From: an uncultured Porphyromonadaceae bacterium
GTDB taxonomy: Bacteria > Bacteroidota > Bacteroidia > Bacteroidales > Muribaculaceae
Direction of reading: 5' to 3'
DNA: 40,263 nucleotides
Assembly: GCA_947073495.1 (NCBI GenBank)
Contig: CAMTMX010000023.1
Span: forward strand, 1-40,263
The first letter of the stretch is position 1. Every line of letters begins with the position of its first letter. Made by a program: the position numbers and the translations under genes. Below, one piece after another: positions 7,974 through 16,271 of the stretch. Under the pieces are notes generated by a model, which worked only from the letters and a program-made list of their open reading frames with translations, was not told where the DNA came from and did no database searches.

Positions 7974-9929
7974 TCATCTATGAAGAAGCACAAGCAAAAT
8001 ATTGATGTCAGCGGGTGACACACCGGGGATTCTGGATGCCTGTCCAATGGTGGCGGGACGGATCTTTGTCAACTTCTGCCGGGCTTCGGTAGACAACGAC
8101 AACAAAGAATTGAAATCCATATCGGCGGGCAGGTTCACATATTCGAGCCGTTTCGCTTTTTCCGCCATATCTTTCTCCCTTGCAATATAGCCCCCATATT
8201 TGATCAGGATCTCAGCAGCCTCCACGATCTCGGAACGGCGGGAATCCTCAATCTCCCCAATCCTTTTCCTTAATCTGGAAATCACTGACGAGAGATTTGC
8301 GAAATTCAGTTGAGGGCGTTTCAACAATTCGACGAGTCTTATAGATGCTGTCAAAGGAGATGTGCCAAGTTGCTTGAGAGCATCATTTATCTTGTCTCCC
8401 ATTTTGACAGTAAAATTGGAACACCACTCGATCAACGCATCCCTCTCTTCACGTTTAGACACCATAGCCTCATGGCGTTTCTTATCCGCCAGACCTATCT
8501 CATACCCTATTGGAGTCAATCGCATGTCGGCATCATCCTGGCGAAGCAGTATACGGTATTCCGCACGTGAGGTAAACATCCGGTATGGTTCATCCACACC
8601 CTTTGTCACAAGATCATCGATAAGGACCCCTATATACGCCTCATCCCTTCCCAACACAAGAGGCGCACTTCCTTTAACACCTCTTGCAGCATTGACTCCG
8701 GCGATCAACCCTTGTGCAGCAGCCTCTTCATATCCGGTTGTGCCGTTAATCTGGCCGGCGAAATATAGTCCATCCACAAGTTTTGTCTGAAGGTCGTGGG
8801 TAAGTTGCGTAGGGTCGAAATAATCGTATTCTATAGCGTAGCCAGGACGATAGAAATGCACATCCCGCAGTGCAGGGACTTTCTGCAATGCTTCCAACTG
8901 CACCTGCCACGGTAATGAACTTGAAAAGCCGTTTATATAATATTCATTTGTGTTTTCACCCTCGGGCTCAAGGAAAAGCTGATGACTCTCCTTATCCGAG
9001 AATGTCACAATCTTAGTCTCGATACTCGGGCAATATCTCGGACCGATACTTTGTATCTGTCCGTTGTAAAGAGGCGAGGAATCGAGATTGTCATGAAGGA
9101 TTTTATGGGCCTCAGAATTTGTGTGCACAATGAAACAACTTCTTGGAGAAAGCCTACGTTGCACTTCGGGAAGAAATGAGAATTTGTGGAAATCCCTTTC
9201 CACAAGTTCCACTTTGACTTCTCTTTTTTCATCTTCCGATTCCACGGCGTTTACTATATCGTCGCCGTCTTGCCGTTCGGCAAGAGAAAAGTCGATAGAA
9301 CGTCCGTCAATACGGGCTGGAGTACCTGTTTTCATCCTCAAAACAGAAAATCCCAATTCCATAAGCTGTTCGGAAAGTCCTGTAGATGCCGGTTCTGCGA
9401 TGCGTCCGCCGGCTATTTTTGTAGCACCGAAATGCATCAATCCATTCAGGAATGTTCCGTTTGTAAGCACCACTTTCTTGGCTTTAAAAGTGAAACCGAG
9501 CGATGTCTTCACACCGGATATTTTGATTTTTTCTCCGCTTTCATCAAAGATCAGTCCGTCGACCATATCTTGAAAAAGTTCAAGATTGGGGGTCGTTTCA
9601 AGGATGTGACGCCATTCTTTTATAAATTGCTCACGGTCAGACTGTACACGAGGAGACCATACAGCCGGTCCTTTAGATCGGTTAAGCATACGGAATTGAA
9701 TTGCCGTGCGGTCAGCCACTATACCCATCTGTCCGCCCAATGCATCTATTTCCCTGACAATCTGTCCTTTTGCAATCCCTCCGACAGCAGGATTGCACGA
9801 CATTTGGGCAACTCTGTTCAAATCGGAAGTGATAAGCAACGTCGATGCCCCTATACGTGCTGACGCCACAGCGGCTTCACAACCTGCATGACCGGCACCA
9901 ACAACTATTACATCATAATTGAATTTCAT
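7974..9929 (-). CDS. mnmG: tRNA uridine-5-carboxymethylaminomethyl modification enzyme MnmG
   Basis: With MnmE, this FAD enzyme installs the cmnm5 group on the wobble uridine (U34) of tRNAs reading purine-ending codons. The 651-residue protein begins with a Rossmann FAD motif (VIVVGAGHAGCEAA, residues 8-21), followed by MSCNPAVGGIAKGQIVREID, a hallmark of the family, the FLEPEGENTNEYYINGFSSS region, and EEAAAQGLIAGVNAARG. The C-terminal helical domain ends near IGQASRIPGVSPADINILL, which contacts tRNA and MnmE. The length is slightly above the common 620-630. ybeY ends 11 nt upstream on the same strand, so the two are an operon. The parS-type site lies downstream of the stop codon. Confidence 0.97.
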   Translation of the reverse strand: MKFNYDVIVVGAGHAGCEAAVASARIGASTLLITSDLNRVAQMSCNPAVGGIAKGQIVREIDALGGQMGIVADRTAIQFRMLNRSKGPAVWSPRVQSDREQFIKEWRHILETTPNLELFQDMVDGLIFDESGEKIKISGVKTSLGFTFKAKKVVLTNGTFLNGLMHFGATKIAGGRIAEPASTGLSEQLMELGFSVLRMKTGTPARIDGRSIDFSLAERQDGDDIVNAVESEDEKREVKVELVERDFHKFSFLPEVQRRLSPRSCFIVHTNSEAHKILHDNLDSSPLYNGQIQSIGPRYCPSIETKIVTFSDKESHQLFLEPEGENTNEYYINGFSSSLPWQVQLEALQKVPALRDVHFYRPGYAIEYDYFDPTQLTHDLQTKLVDGLYFAGQINGTTGYEEAAAQGLIAGVNAARGVKGSAPLVLGRDEAYIGVLIDDLVTKGVDEPYRMFTSRAEYRILLRQDDADMRLTPIGYEIGLADKKRHEAMVSKREERDALIEWCSNFTVKMGDKINDALKQLGTSPLTASIRLVELLKRPQLNFANLSSVISRLRKRIGEIEDSRRSEIVEAAEILIKYGGYIAREKDMAEKAKRLEYVNLPADMDFNSLLSLSTEARQKLTKIRPATIGQASRIPGVSPADINILLVLLHR

Positions 9930-9940
9930 CTTTAGAAGTA

Positions 9941-10363
9941 TTATTTAACCGAAGTCCAGAGTTTGAGCGCGGCATCTTCATGCGATTCCATGATTTCCCG
10001 TTCACCCGGTCCTTTATCGTCAATTCCGCAAAGATGTAGAAGCCCATGGACAATCACTCTCAACAATTCTGACTCATACGCGACCCCGAGTCCATCGGCA
10101 TTGCTTTTTACCGTGTCGAGAGAAATAAAGAGGTCGCCCCCTACCCTATCCCGGTGAGAATAATCAAACGTGATGATGTCGGTATAATAATCGTGATGAA
10201 GGAACTCCCGGTTCACACGCAAAATTTCTTCGTCATCACAAAAGAGATAATTCAGATTGCCTATTCGGCGCTCATGTGCAGCCGCCACTTCACCGAGCCA
10301 TTCCTCTACCTTTGCAAAGTCAAGCGCCGGCATCTCCACATTCTTTGTCTCAAATTCTATCAT
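9941..10363 (-). CDS. ybeY: Endoribonuclease YbeY, rRNA maturation
   Basis: A 140-residue metal-dependent RNase that acts in 16S rRNA 3' maturation and ribosome quality control. Core motifs: FLHHDYYTDIITFDY, GGDLFISLDTV and the metal-site helix HGLLHLCGIDDKGPGER. The canonical motif is HGxLHLxGxDH; here the third histidine is Asp, which from memory is common in this phylum. I chose the ATG at 10363 because it gives the usual family length. Longer starts exist at 10447 and 10525, but the latter lies upstream of the likely -7 element at 10488-10495. The gene is followed after 11 nt by mnmG. Confidence 0.92.
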   Translation of the reverse strand: MIEFETKNVEMPALDFAKVEEWLGEVAAAHERRIGNLNYLFCDDEEILRVNREFLHHDYYTDIITFDYSHRDRVGGDLFISLDTVKSNADGLGVAYESELLRVIVHGLLHLCGIDDKGPGEREIMESHEDAALKLWTSVK

Positions 10364-10487
10364 ATCAAAAAAATTATAGGCATACGAAATTTCATGTGCC
10401 TTGCCAAGTAAAGTTGTTTCCTCCTTTTTACGGAGATTGATTTTCATATCGGATTTTACATTAAAAAAAATCGAAACAACTTTAGTG

Positions 10488-10495
10488 CAAAAATA
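10488..10495 (-). promoter_or_regulatory. Possible -7 element of the ybeY-mnmG operon
   Basis: On the minus strand TATTTTTG matches the Bacteroidota -7 consensus TAnnTTTG, but no TTTG stands at the expected -33 distance. If real, transcription starts near 10483, which rules out the longest possible ybeY start at 10525. Confidence 0.35.
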
Positions 10496-10862
10496 CAAAA
10501 AAAACTGACATCCCACTCCTGCCATATAAAATTTCTTAACCGTCAGCTATCTTTCGGCATCAAAATTAACAGGAATCATAAGAATCATCAAAATTTAATT
10601 TTTCAGAACAAAAAAATCCGATTGTCAACAACTTTTACTAATAACTAATTTTCAGTAAATTACACCCAAAATGTCTAAATTTAACCGCCATGAGATTACG
10701 ATTTTCGTCAGAATGCCACCAATCAATCACGATTTTAAAAATCTCAAATCTCATAAATTTCATTTTTGTAATCATTTTTCTATTATTTTAAGTGCAGTCA
10801 ATCCTGCAATAGCGTTTCTGAACAAGACCGACCATATCTTGAATTGCGATCATCCATCCCAA

Positions 10863-10893
10863 TTTGTAAAAGCAAATTTTATTGCTATCTTTG
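10863..10893 (+). promoter_or_regulatory. Bacteroidota-type promoter for the AAA-ATPase-like gene
   Basis: TTTG at 10863-10866, a 19-nt spacer and TATCTTTG at 10886-10893 match the consensus. The predicted start is about 20 nt before the ATG at 10919, giving a short leader. Confidence 0.8.
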
Positions 10894-10918
10894 CATTATA
10901 ATCCCTAAGAACAAATTT

Positions 10919-12472
10919 ATGAAGGCTCAAAGATTTCCCGTAGGCATAGAGACATTCTCCGATATTATTGAAGGAGGGTATGTCTATATCGATAAGACCC
11001 GATTCATTCATGAAATGATTTCAGGTAGCAAATATTACTTCCTTAGCAGGCCGCGCAGATTCGGGAAAAGCCTTATGATATCTACGATCCAAGCCTTCTT
11101 TGAGGGGAGACGCGCCCTTTTTAATGGTCTCGACATATCTCGTCATGACTACGGTTGGGAGTCACATCCTGTCTTCAGATTAAATCTTGTCAATGCCTCC
11201 ACATCGTCTACCGAGGGATTGAAATCCATATTGGAATCTCATTTGTCTGAATGGGAAGAGAAGTATGAAATAACCAATAACTCTTTTGATTATCCTCAGA
11301 GATTCTACAGATGCATACAAAAATCAGTTCAGCAAACAGGAAGAAAAGCTGTTGTCCTGGTTGACGAATATGATAAGCCTATTGTTTCTTCCCTACATAA
11401 TAATTCCCTGAACAAACAGCTCAGGGATATCTTAAAGCCATTATACGGCACCTTGAAGGCTGCCGACGAATACATACAATTCGCTTTCCTGACAGGGGTC
11501 AGCAGGTTCTCAAGACTGAGTATATTCAGCGACCTTAACAATCTTACCGACATTTCACTCTCTGAAAAATACGCTGCAATATGTGGCATTACAGAGGAAG
11601 AAATGTTATTGCATTGCCAGAGTGGGATCAAAAGTATAGTAGAGTCAAAAAGGATAAAATTTGAAGAAGTGGTGGCACTGTTAAAAAAACAATATGACGG
11701 CTACCATTTCACCCCTTCATGTCCCGACATTTATAATCCCTACAGTCTATTCTCAGCCTTTGAACTGAAAGAGATAAACAGCTTCTGGTTTGCCACAGGC
11801 ACCCCTACATTTTTGATCAAAGCCTTGAGAAACGGCGATTTCTTCCTTCCTGATCTAAATAATGAAAAAACATCGGCAATTGACATGGCCGCCTCCGAGT
11901 CTTATATGGCGAATCCAATACCGATGCTTTTTCAGACAGGATATCTCACCATTTCCGATTATAACCCTCGTCGACGCACATATACCCTTCGCATACCTAA
12001 TTTGGAGGTGGAAGAGGGTTTGTTTCAGCACCTTCTTCCCGTATACATGAACCGCCAAGGCACTTCCGAAACCAAAACAATCGACAAACTGCTTGACGAG
12101 ATCGAAGACGGGAAACCGGAAGAATTTCTATCAAGACTTAAGGCATTTCTTTCCGACATTCCTTATGAATTGTCAAGATGTAAACCGGAGATATATTTCG
12201 AAAACAATCTTTATATTATCTTTAAATTATTGGGATTTGCTGTTGATGCGGAATACCGCACGGCATCAGGCAGGATCGATCTCTTGCTGCGCACGGACAG
12301 TTTCATTTATCTGATGGAACTCAAACTGAACGGCACTCCGGAAGAGGCGATCTCACAGATAGATTCAAAAGACTATCTGATCCCTTTCACTTGCGATGAC
12401 CGCAAGCTATTTAAAATCGGCATCTCCTTCTCTTCCGCAACCCGCAATATCGACCGTTGGTTAATACATTGA
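10919..12472 (+). CDS. AAA-ATPase-like protein with C-terminal PD-(D/E)XK nuclease-like domain
   Basis: A 517-residue protein of the AAA-ATPase-like (PF09820) plus DUF1703/PD-(D/E)XK (PF08011) type, abundant as paralogues in Bacteroidales and of unknown function. The N terminus has the typical FPVGIETFSDII and VYIDKTRFI segments, then a P-loop-like SRPRRFGKSL (near 43-52) and a Walker B-like VVLVDEYDKPI (near 145-155). The C-terminal part has GRIDLLL followed by YLMELKLNG (about 450-470), a D...ExK nuclease signature. I chose the ATG at 10919; the longer frame starts upstream of or in the promoter. It stands alone with its own promoter, divergent from ybeY and ahead of the dcw cluster. No cognate toxin, defence partner or transposase is adjacent. 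Confidence 0.85.
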   Translation: MKAQRFPVGIETFSDIIEGGYVYIDKTRFIHEMISGSKYYFLSRPRRFGKSLMISTIQAFFEGRRALFNGLDISRHDYGWESHPVFRLNLVNASTSSTEGLKSILESHLSEWEEKYEITNNSFDYPQRFYRCIQKSVQQTGRKAVVLVDEYDKPIVSSLHNNSLNKQLRDILKPLYGTLKAADEYIQFAFLTGVSRFSRLSIFSDLNNLTDISLSEKYAAICGITEEEMLLHCQSGIKSIVESKRIKFEEVVALLKKQYDGYHFTPSCPDIYNPYSLFSAFELKEINSFWFATGTPTFLIKALRNGDFFLPDLNNEKTSAIDMAASESYMANPIPMLFQTGYLTISDYNPRRRTYTLRIPNLEVEEGLFQHLLPVYMNRQGTSETKTIDKLLDEIEDGKPEEFLSRLKAFLSDIPYELSRCKPEIYFENNLYIIFKLLGFAVDAEYRTASGRIDLLLRTDSFIYLMELKLNGTPEEAISQIDSKDYLIPFTCDDRKLFKIGISFSSATRNIDRWLIH

Positions 12473-12526
12473 TATCCAACCATTATCACGTATTAATATA
12501 TATACAACCATGAAATCATTTCTTCT

Positions 12527-12581
12527 GACTTTAGAGCGCGTCGTTCAATTTCACAACAAATGTTCGACGTGCTCTAAAGTC
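12527..12581. repeat. Long inverted repeat upstream of the dcw cluster
   Basis: GACTTTAGAGCGCGTCG (12527-12543) and CGACGTGCTCTAAAGTC (12565-12581) pair over 17 positions with one G-T, around a 21-nt loop. No T-run follows, so it is not a standard terminator. A 24-codon frame (12510-12584) spans it and stops just past the right arm. The remaining gene-free sequence, 12473-12715, holds this element, a weak stem ACGCC/GGCGT at 12602-12626 with a later T-run, and the dcw promoter. Confidence 0.7.
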
Positions 12582-12652
12582 TGAACCGGAAGCCTTTCCC
12601 TACGCCCTGTAGATAAGTTTTGGCGTGCACAGAATTTTTTTAAGGATTTATA

Positions 12653-12685
12653 TTTGTAAATTATTTATATTTTTAACTAACTTTA
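12653..12685 (+). promoter_or_regulatory. Likely promoter of the dcw cluster
   Basis: TTTG at 12653-12656, a 21-nt spacer and TAACTTTA at 12678-12685 match the Bacteroidota consensus except for the last base of the -7 box. The start would be near 12691, about 25 nt before the rsmH ATG. No other strong promoter was seen before ftsZ, so most of the cluster may be one long transcript. Confidence 0.6.
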
Positions 12686-12715
12686 CAATTTGAAATAAAA
12701 TCGTGGATTTTTGAA

Positions 12716-13639
12716 ATGTCTGACACCTCTTATCATATTCCTGCATTGCTTGACGAGACCATCAACCTTCTCGATATCAAACCGGACGGCACCTACGTAG
12801 ACGTCACCTTCGGCGGCGGCGGTCACTCACGTGCAATCCTGAGCAAGTTAGGAGAGAAAGGGCGTCTCTTTTCTTTCGACCGGGATATGGATGCTTATCA
12901 GAACCGCATCGACGATCCCCGCTTTACATTTGTACATTCCAACTTCAGATTTATCGAAAACTTCATAAGATTTTATGAAGCCGACAAAGTCGACGGCATT
13001 TTAGCCGACCTCGGAGTCAGTTTCCACCATTTCGATGCTGCTGACAGAGGCTTCTCATTCCGCACCGATGCCCCACTCGACATGAGAATGAACCGCAAGG
13101 CTTCAAAGACCGCAGCAGATATAATTGCAGGATCAGACGAACAGCAACTCAAAAAGATGCTGAATGCGTACACCGACCTCAAGCGTCCCGGCAATGTTGC
13201 AAAAGCCATTCTCAAAGCACGAGAAGAAGCTCCCATAACCTCTACCTTCCAACTTGCCGATGCAGTCCGTAAGGCTATTGATCCTCGTCAGGAGAAAAAA
13301 GAACTTGCCCAGGTGTTTCAAGCCCTCCGGATAGAGACAAACGATGAAATGGGAGATCTCCGCAGATTTCTGCAAGCTTCAACAAAAGTGTTGAGGGAAG
13401 GTGGAAGACTCGCTGTCCTGACATATCATTCTATTGAAGACCGCATGGTCAAAAATTTCATGAAGACCGGCAATATCGAAGGGATGGAAGACAAAGACTT
13501 TTTCGGACGTATCAACACGCCATTCAAACCGGTAACCAAAAAGCCGGTAGAACCCTCAGAAAAAGAGATTGAAGAAAATCCACGATCAAGAAGCGCCAAA
13601 CTCCGTGTAGCCGAATATATAGGCAATGACAGAGATTGA
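12716..13639 (+). CDS. rsmH: 16S rRNA (cytosine(1402)-N4)-methyltransferase
   Basis: A SAM-dependent methyltransferase that adds the N4-methyl group to C1402 of 16S rRNA in the decoding centre; formerly MraW. The 307-residue protein has HIPALLDETINLL at the N terminus, the SAM-binding VDVTFGGGGHSRAIL (near 28-42), GILADLGVSFHHFD, a DMRMNRKASKTAADII segment and the C-terminal LTYHSIEDRMVKNFM motif. Length is typical. It is the first gene of the dcw cluster here. In many Bacteroidota mraZ precedes it; no mraZ is present between the upstream gene and this start. Confidence 0.97.
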   Translation: MSDTSYHIPALLDETINLLDIKPDGTYVDVTFGGGGHSRAILSKLGEKGRLFSFDRDMDAYQNRIDDPRFTFVHSNFRFIENFIRFYEADKVDGILADLGVSFHHFDAADRGFSFRTDAPLDMRMNRKASKTAADIIAGSDEQQLKKMLNAYTDLKRPGNVAKAILKAREEAPITSTFQLADAVRKAIDPRQEKKELAQVFQALRIETNDEMGDLRRFLQASTKVLREGGRLAVLTYHSIEDRMVKNFMKTGNIEGMEDKDFFGRINTPFKPVTKKPVEPSEKEIEENPRSRSAKLRVAEYIGNDRD

Positions 13640-13692
13640 CTGAATAACAGACAAAAGCAACATAACCATTTCTCTCTCAAGCTCTCCCTAAA

Positions 13693-14070
13693 ATGGCTGA
13701 ATTAGACACACAGACTGATAATAAACAAAACAATAACACAAAGAGACCGGCACCTACCTGGGTAGCAGACGTGCGCTACGGAAGGTCATTATCCGTAGAG
13801 TTTTTCAAACGAAACGCATGGCTGCTGATGGTTTTTGTCGTAGCTATACTTTCCCTTATGGGGCTCCGCTACAAGACAAAAACAAAAATGGAGGAGATCA
13901 AACGCTTAACAGTGGAACTTCAACGTGCAGAAAGTTCCAAACTTCAGGAAAAAGCCGCCTACATGTCTCTGATCCGCGAAACCGAGATGAAAAGAATGGT
14001 GGAAGAAAAAGGGCTGGGGCTCGAATTCCAGGAATTTCCACCATATGAACTTGAACTTGACAAGAACTGA
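13693..14070 (+). CDS. ftsL: FtsL-like cell division protein
   Basis: A 125-residue single-pass membrane protein. Residues 1-38 are polar and presumably cytoplasmic, residues about 42-60 form the only membrane helix (WLLMVFVVAILSLMGL), and about 62-105 are a heptad-like charged coiled coil (KTKMEEIKRLTVELQRAES). This topology, its position between rsmH and ftsI, and the proline-containing C-terminal tail fit the FtsL-like proteins of Bacteroidota, which with FtsQ and an FtsB-like partner would activate FtsWI septal synthesis. Sequence similarity to proteobacterial FtsL is too weak to see by eye, so the assignment rests on topology and context. Confidence 0.82.
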   Translation: MAELDTQTDNKQNNNTKRPAPTWVADVRYGRSLSVEFFKRNAWLLMVFVVAILSLMGLRYKTKTKMEEIKRLTVELQRAESSKLQEKAAYMSLIRETEMKRMVEEKGLGLEFQEFPPYELELDKN

Positions 14071-14088
14071 AAAACAACAACGCTAAAA

Positions 14089-16239
14089 ATGACTGCTAAA
14101 ACTAAAAAAAGAAAAGGACAGACCAACAAAAACCATATCTTGTTCAGATACGGTCTGATCACGCTTGCCTTTTTGCTTTTCTCGATCGCTGTGGTTGTAA
14201 AACTCTTTGACACCACTGTGATTGAAGCCCCACAATGGAACGAGCGCGCACGCAAAGAGCTCTCAAAGACGAGCGTGATCCCACCTGAAAGAGGCAATAT
14301 CCTTGCCTCAAACGGCAACATACTCGCCTGCAATCTTAAAGTCTACGACATAAAACTCGACTTGCGTCACAATAAAGTCCCCAAAGAGGCAAAAGACATC
14401 ATGTGGTCGAAGGTGGACAGCCTTGCGGACTCGCTCGACTACCACTATCCCCGCGTAAGAAATCTCACACAACACCCCGACACCTTTAAGAAATATTCTT
14501 GGCACACGCGTCTTAAAAAAGAACTTGAAAAGGATTTCAACAAAAGAACAAGAGCCCTGCGAATAGCCCAGAAAAAGACACTTGAGGATTTCGAAAGAAT
14601 CCGCAACTTCCCCTTTCTCAAAGACTTCAAAGGGAAAGGATTCCGCATACCGGTATATAAGGAAGAGAAAAACGTACGCATCTATCCTTATGGGAAAATG
14701 GCATACCGAAGCATCGGCAGAGTCAACGAAAATTTTGAGACCGGCGAGTTTCACGGCTATTCAGGACTTGAGAAAGACCTTGATTCATTGCTATACGGGA
14801 AACCCGGAAGGGCTAAAAAAGTGGCTTTGACCTCAAGTATCGGGAACTGGGTGGATAAACCTGCCGTCAGAGGTTTCGACATACACACCACTATCGATAT
14901 CGACCTCCAGGACATGCTTGAAGAAGAGCTTCTCAATATATGCCAGGGAGCTAACGCCGAATGGGGCACGGCTATTCTCATGGAAGTGGAGACCGGCGAG
15001 ATAAAGGCGATTTCCAATATTGAGCTGCTTGACAACGGGACATATGGCGAGGCACTGAACCGCGCGGTGCTCCCGTTTGAGCCGGGTTCGGTCATGAAGC
15101 CTATATCCCTTATGATCGCATTTGAAGACGGACTCGTGAAAAATGTGACTGACATGATCGATTGTAGTCCGTTTCAACGTACAAGCGACCCCCACGCGCC
15201 AGGAGTGAAAAGCATGAAGCAAGTCATCGAGATGTCGTCAAACACAGGCATCGCCAGAGTTATTTTCCGTGGCTATGCCAACGATCCCTCTTTGTTTTAT
15301 GAACGGTTGAGCTCAATAGGTTTTTTTGAACAGATGCATAGCGGAATCGCAGGTGAATGTATCCCGAGAATCAGAAAACTTCTTCCCAAGGATTCCCGCG
15401 GAAACAATATCACCATGACTGCCCGCCATCTCGACCTTGCGCGTCAGGCATACGGCTACAACACTGAAATCCCCCCTCTTTACACTCTTTCTGTATATAA
15501 TGCGATAGCCAATGGTGGGAGATATGTGCGCCCCCACCTTGTCCGCTCTCTAATCAATGAAGATGGGAGGGATTCCATACTCCCTATCGACTATATAAGA
15601 GACAGAATATGTTCGCAAGAAACTGCAAACAAAGTCAAGACATGTCTCAGAGAGGTGGTTTGGGGAGAACACGGCACTGCCCGTATGGTCCGCGACGACC
15701 GCGTGGAAGTGGTAGGGAAAACAGGGACCGCATACCCCGTTGAAAAAGGATCTTACAACCAATCGAAACGCAGGTATGCTTTCGCAGGATTCTTCCCTTA
15801 TGAGAATCCCAAATATTCCTGCATGGCTCTCGTGTTGGGTCCTTCGGGAACGAGTGCAAACCGAACCTCGGGTCAGGTTGTTAAAAATATGGCAGTTAAG
15901 ATGTTTGCCCGTGGAATGCTCAACAACACATCGACATTCTCAGGAGAAAAATCATCCATCACCCCTGTCTTTACTGCATCAGAAAAGTATTCTTCTACAG
16001 ATCTGACTGCGGCACTTGGCATAAATAAGTCGAGAAAAGTGAAAGCTAACGCCGAGGGTCACAATTATAACACAGTTCCTAACGTTATCGGATATGATGC
16101 GCCGACGGCTGTAATGTTGCTTGAACAAAGGGGGCTGAATGTCATAATACGTGGTTCGGGCAGGGTTGTCTCTCAATCCATTCCCAAGGGAAGTCCGATC
16201 GCGCCCGGCGGCAAAATAGTGCTCGATCTGCGTATCTAA
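14089..16239 (+). CDS. ftsI: Septal penicillin-binding protein (transpeptidase) with C-terminal PASTA domain
   Basis: A 716-residue class B PBP that crosslinks septal peptidoglycan with FtsW. A basic cytoplasmic N terminus is followed by one membrane helix (about 20-42) and a dimerisation/pedestal domain beginning VIPPERGNILASNG. The transpeptidase domain carries SVMK (nucleophile Ser334), SSN (383-385) and KTG (544-546), the three penicillin-binding motifs. Residues about 660-716 form a PASTA domain (TVPNVIGYDAPTAVMLLEQ to the end), known to bind peptidoglycan or regulate synthesis. It starts 18 nt after the FtsL-like gene and precedes murE by 32 nt, the usual order. All catalytic motifs are intact. 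Confidence 0.96.
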   Translation: MTAKTKKRKGQTNKNHILFRYGLITLAFLLFSIAVVVKLFDTTVIEAPQWNERARKELSKTSVIPPERGNILASNGNILACNLKVYDIKLDLRHNKVPKEAKDIMWSKVDSLADSLDYHYPRVRNLTQHPDTFKKYSWHTRLKKELEKDFNKRTRALRIAQKKTLEDFERIRNFPFLKDFKGKGFRIPVYKEEKNVRIYPYGKMAYRSIGRVNENFETGEFHGYSGLEKDLDSLLYGKPGRAKKVALTSSIGNWVDKPAVRGFDIHTTIDIDLQDMLEEELLNICQGANAEWGTAILMEVETGEIKAISNIELLDNGTYGEALNRAVLPFEPGSVMKPISLMIAFEDGLVKNVTDMIDCSPFQRTSDPHAPGVKSMKQVIEMSSNTGIARVIFRGYANDPSLFYERLSSIGFFEQMHSGIAGECIPRIRKLLPKDSRGNNITMTARHLDLARQAYGYNTEIPPLYTLSVYNAIANGGRYVRPHLVRSLINEDGRDSILPIDYIRDRICSQETANKVKTCLREVVWGEHGTARMVRDDRVEVVGKTGTAYPVEKGSYNQSKRRYAFAGFFPYENPKYSCMALVLGPSGTSANRTSGQVVKNMAVKMFARGMLNNTSTFSGEKSSITPVFTASEKYSSTDLTAALGINKSRKVKANAEGHNYNTVPNVIGYDAPTAVMLLEQRGLNVIIRGSGRVVSQSIPKGSPIAPGGKIVLDLRI

Positions 16240-16271
16240 AACAAAATCAGAAACATAAACCTCTATAATAT

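Larger units (their letters stand above)
10364..10918. other. AT-rich divergent intergenic region between ybeY and the AAA-ATPase-like gene
   Basis: No convincing gene in 555 nt. The left part may hold a 5' leader or N-terminal extension of ybeY. The middle (10530-10850) is strongly AT-rich, with short open frames only and no recognisable RNA. The right end holds the promoter of the plus-strand gene at 10919. Confidence 0.6.

Noticed and set aside
10844..10918. Upstream start for the AAA-ATPase-like gene
   Set aside because: The consensus promoter at 10863-10893 overlaps it, so transcription would begin after that start codon.
12510..12584. 24-codon frame as a real gene
   Set aside because: No promoter or conserved motif supports it; it may exist only because the inverted repeat lacks stops. 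Kept as a finding, not as a CDS.
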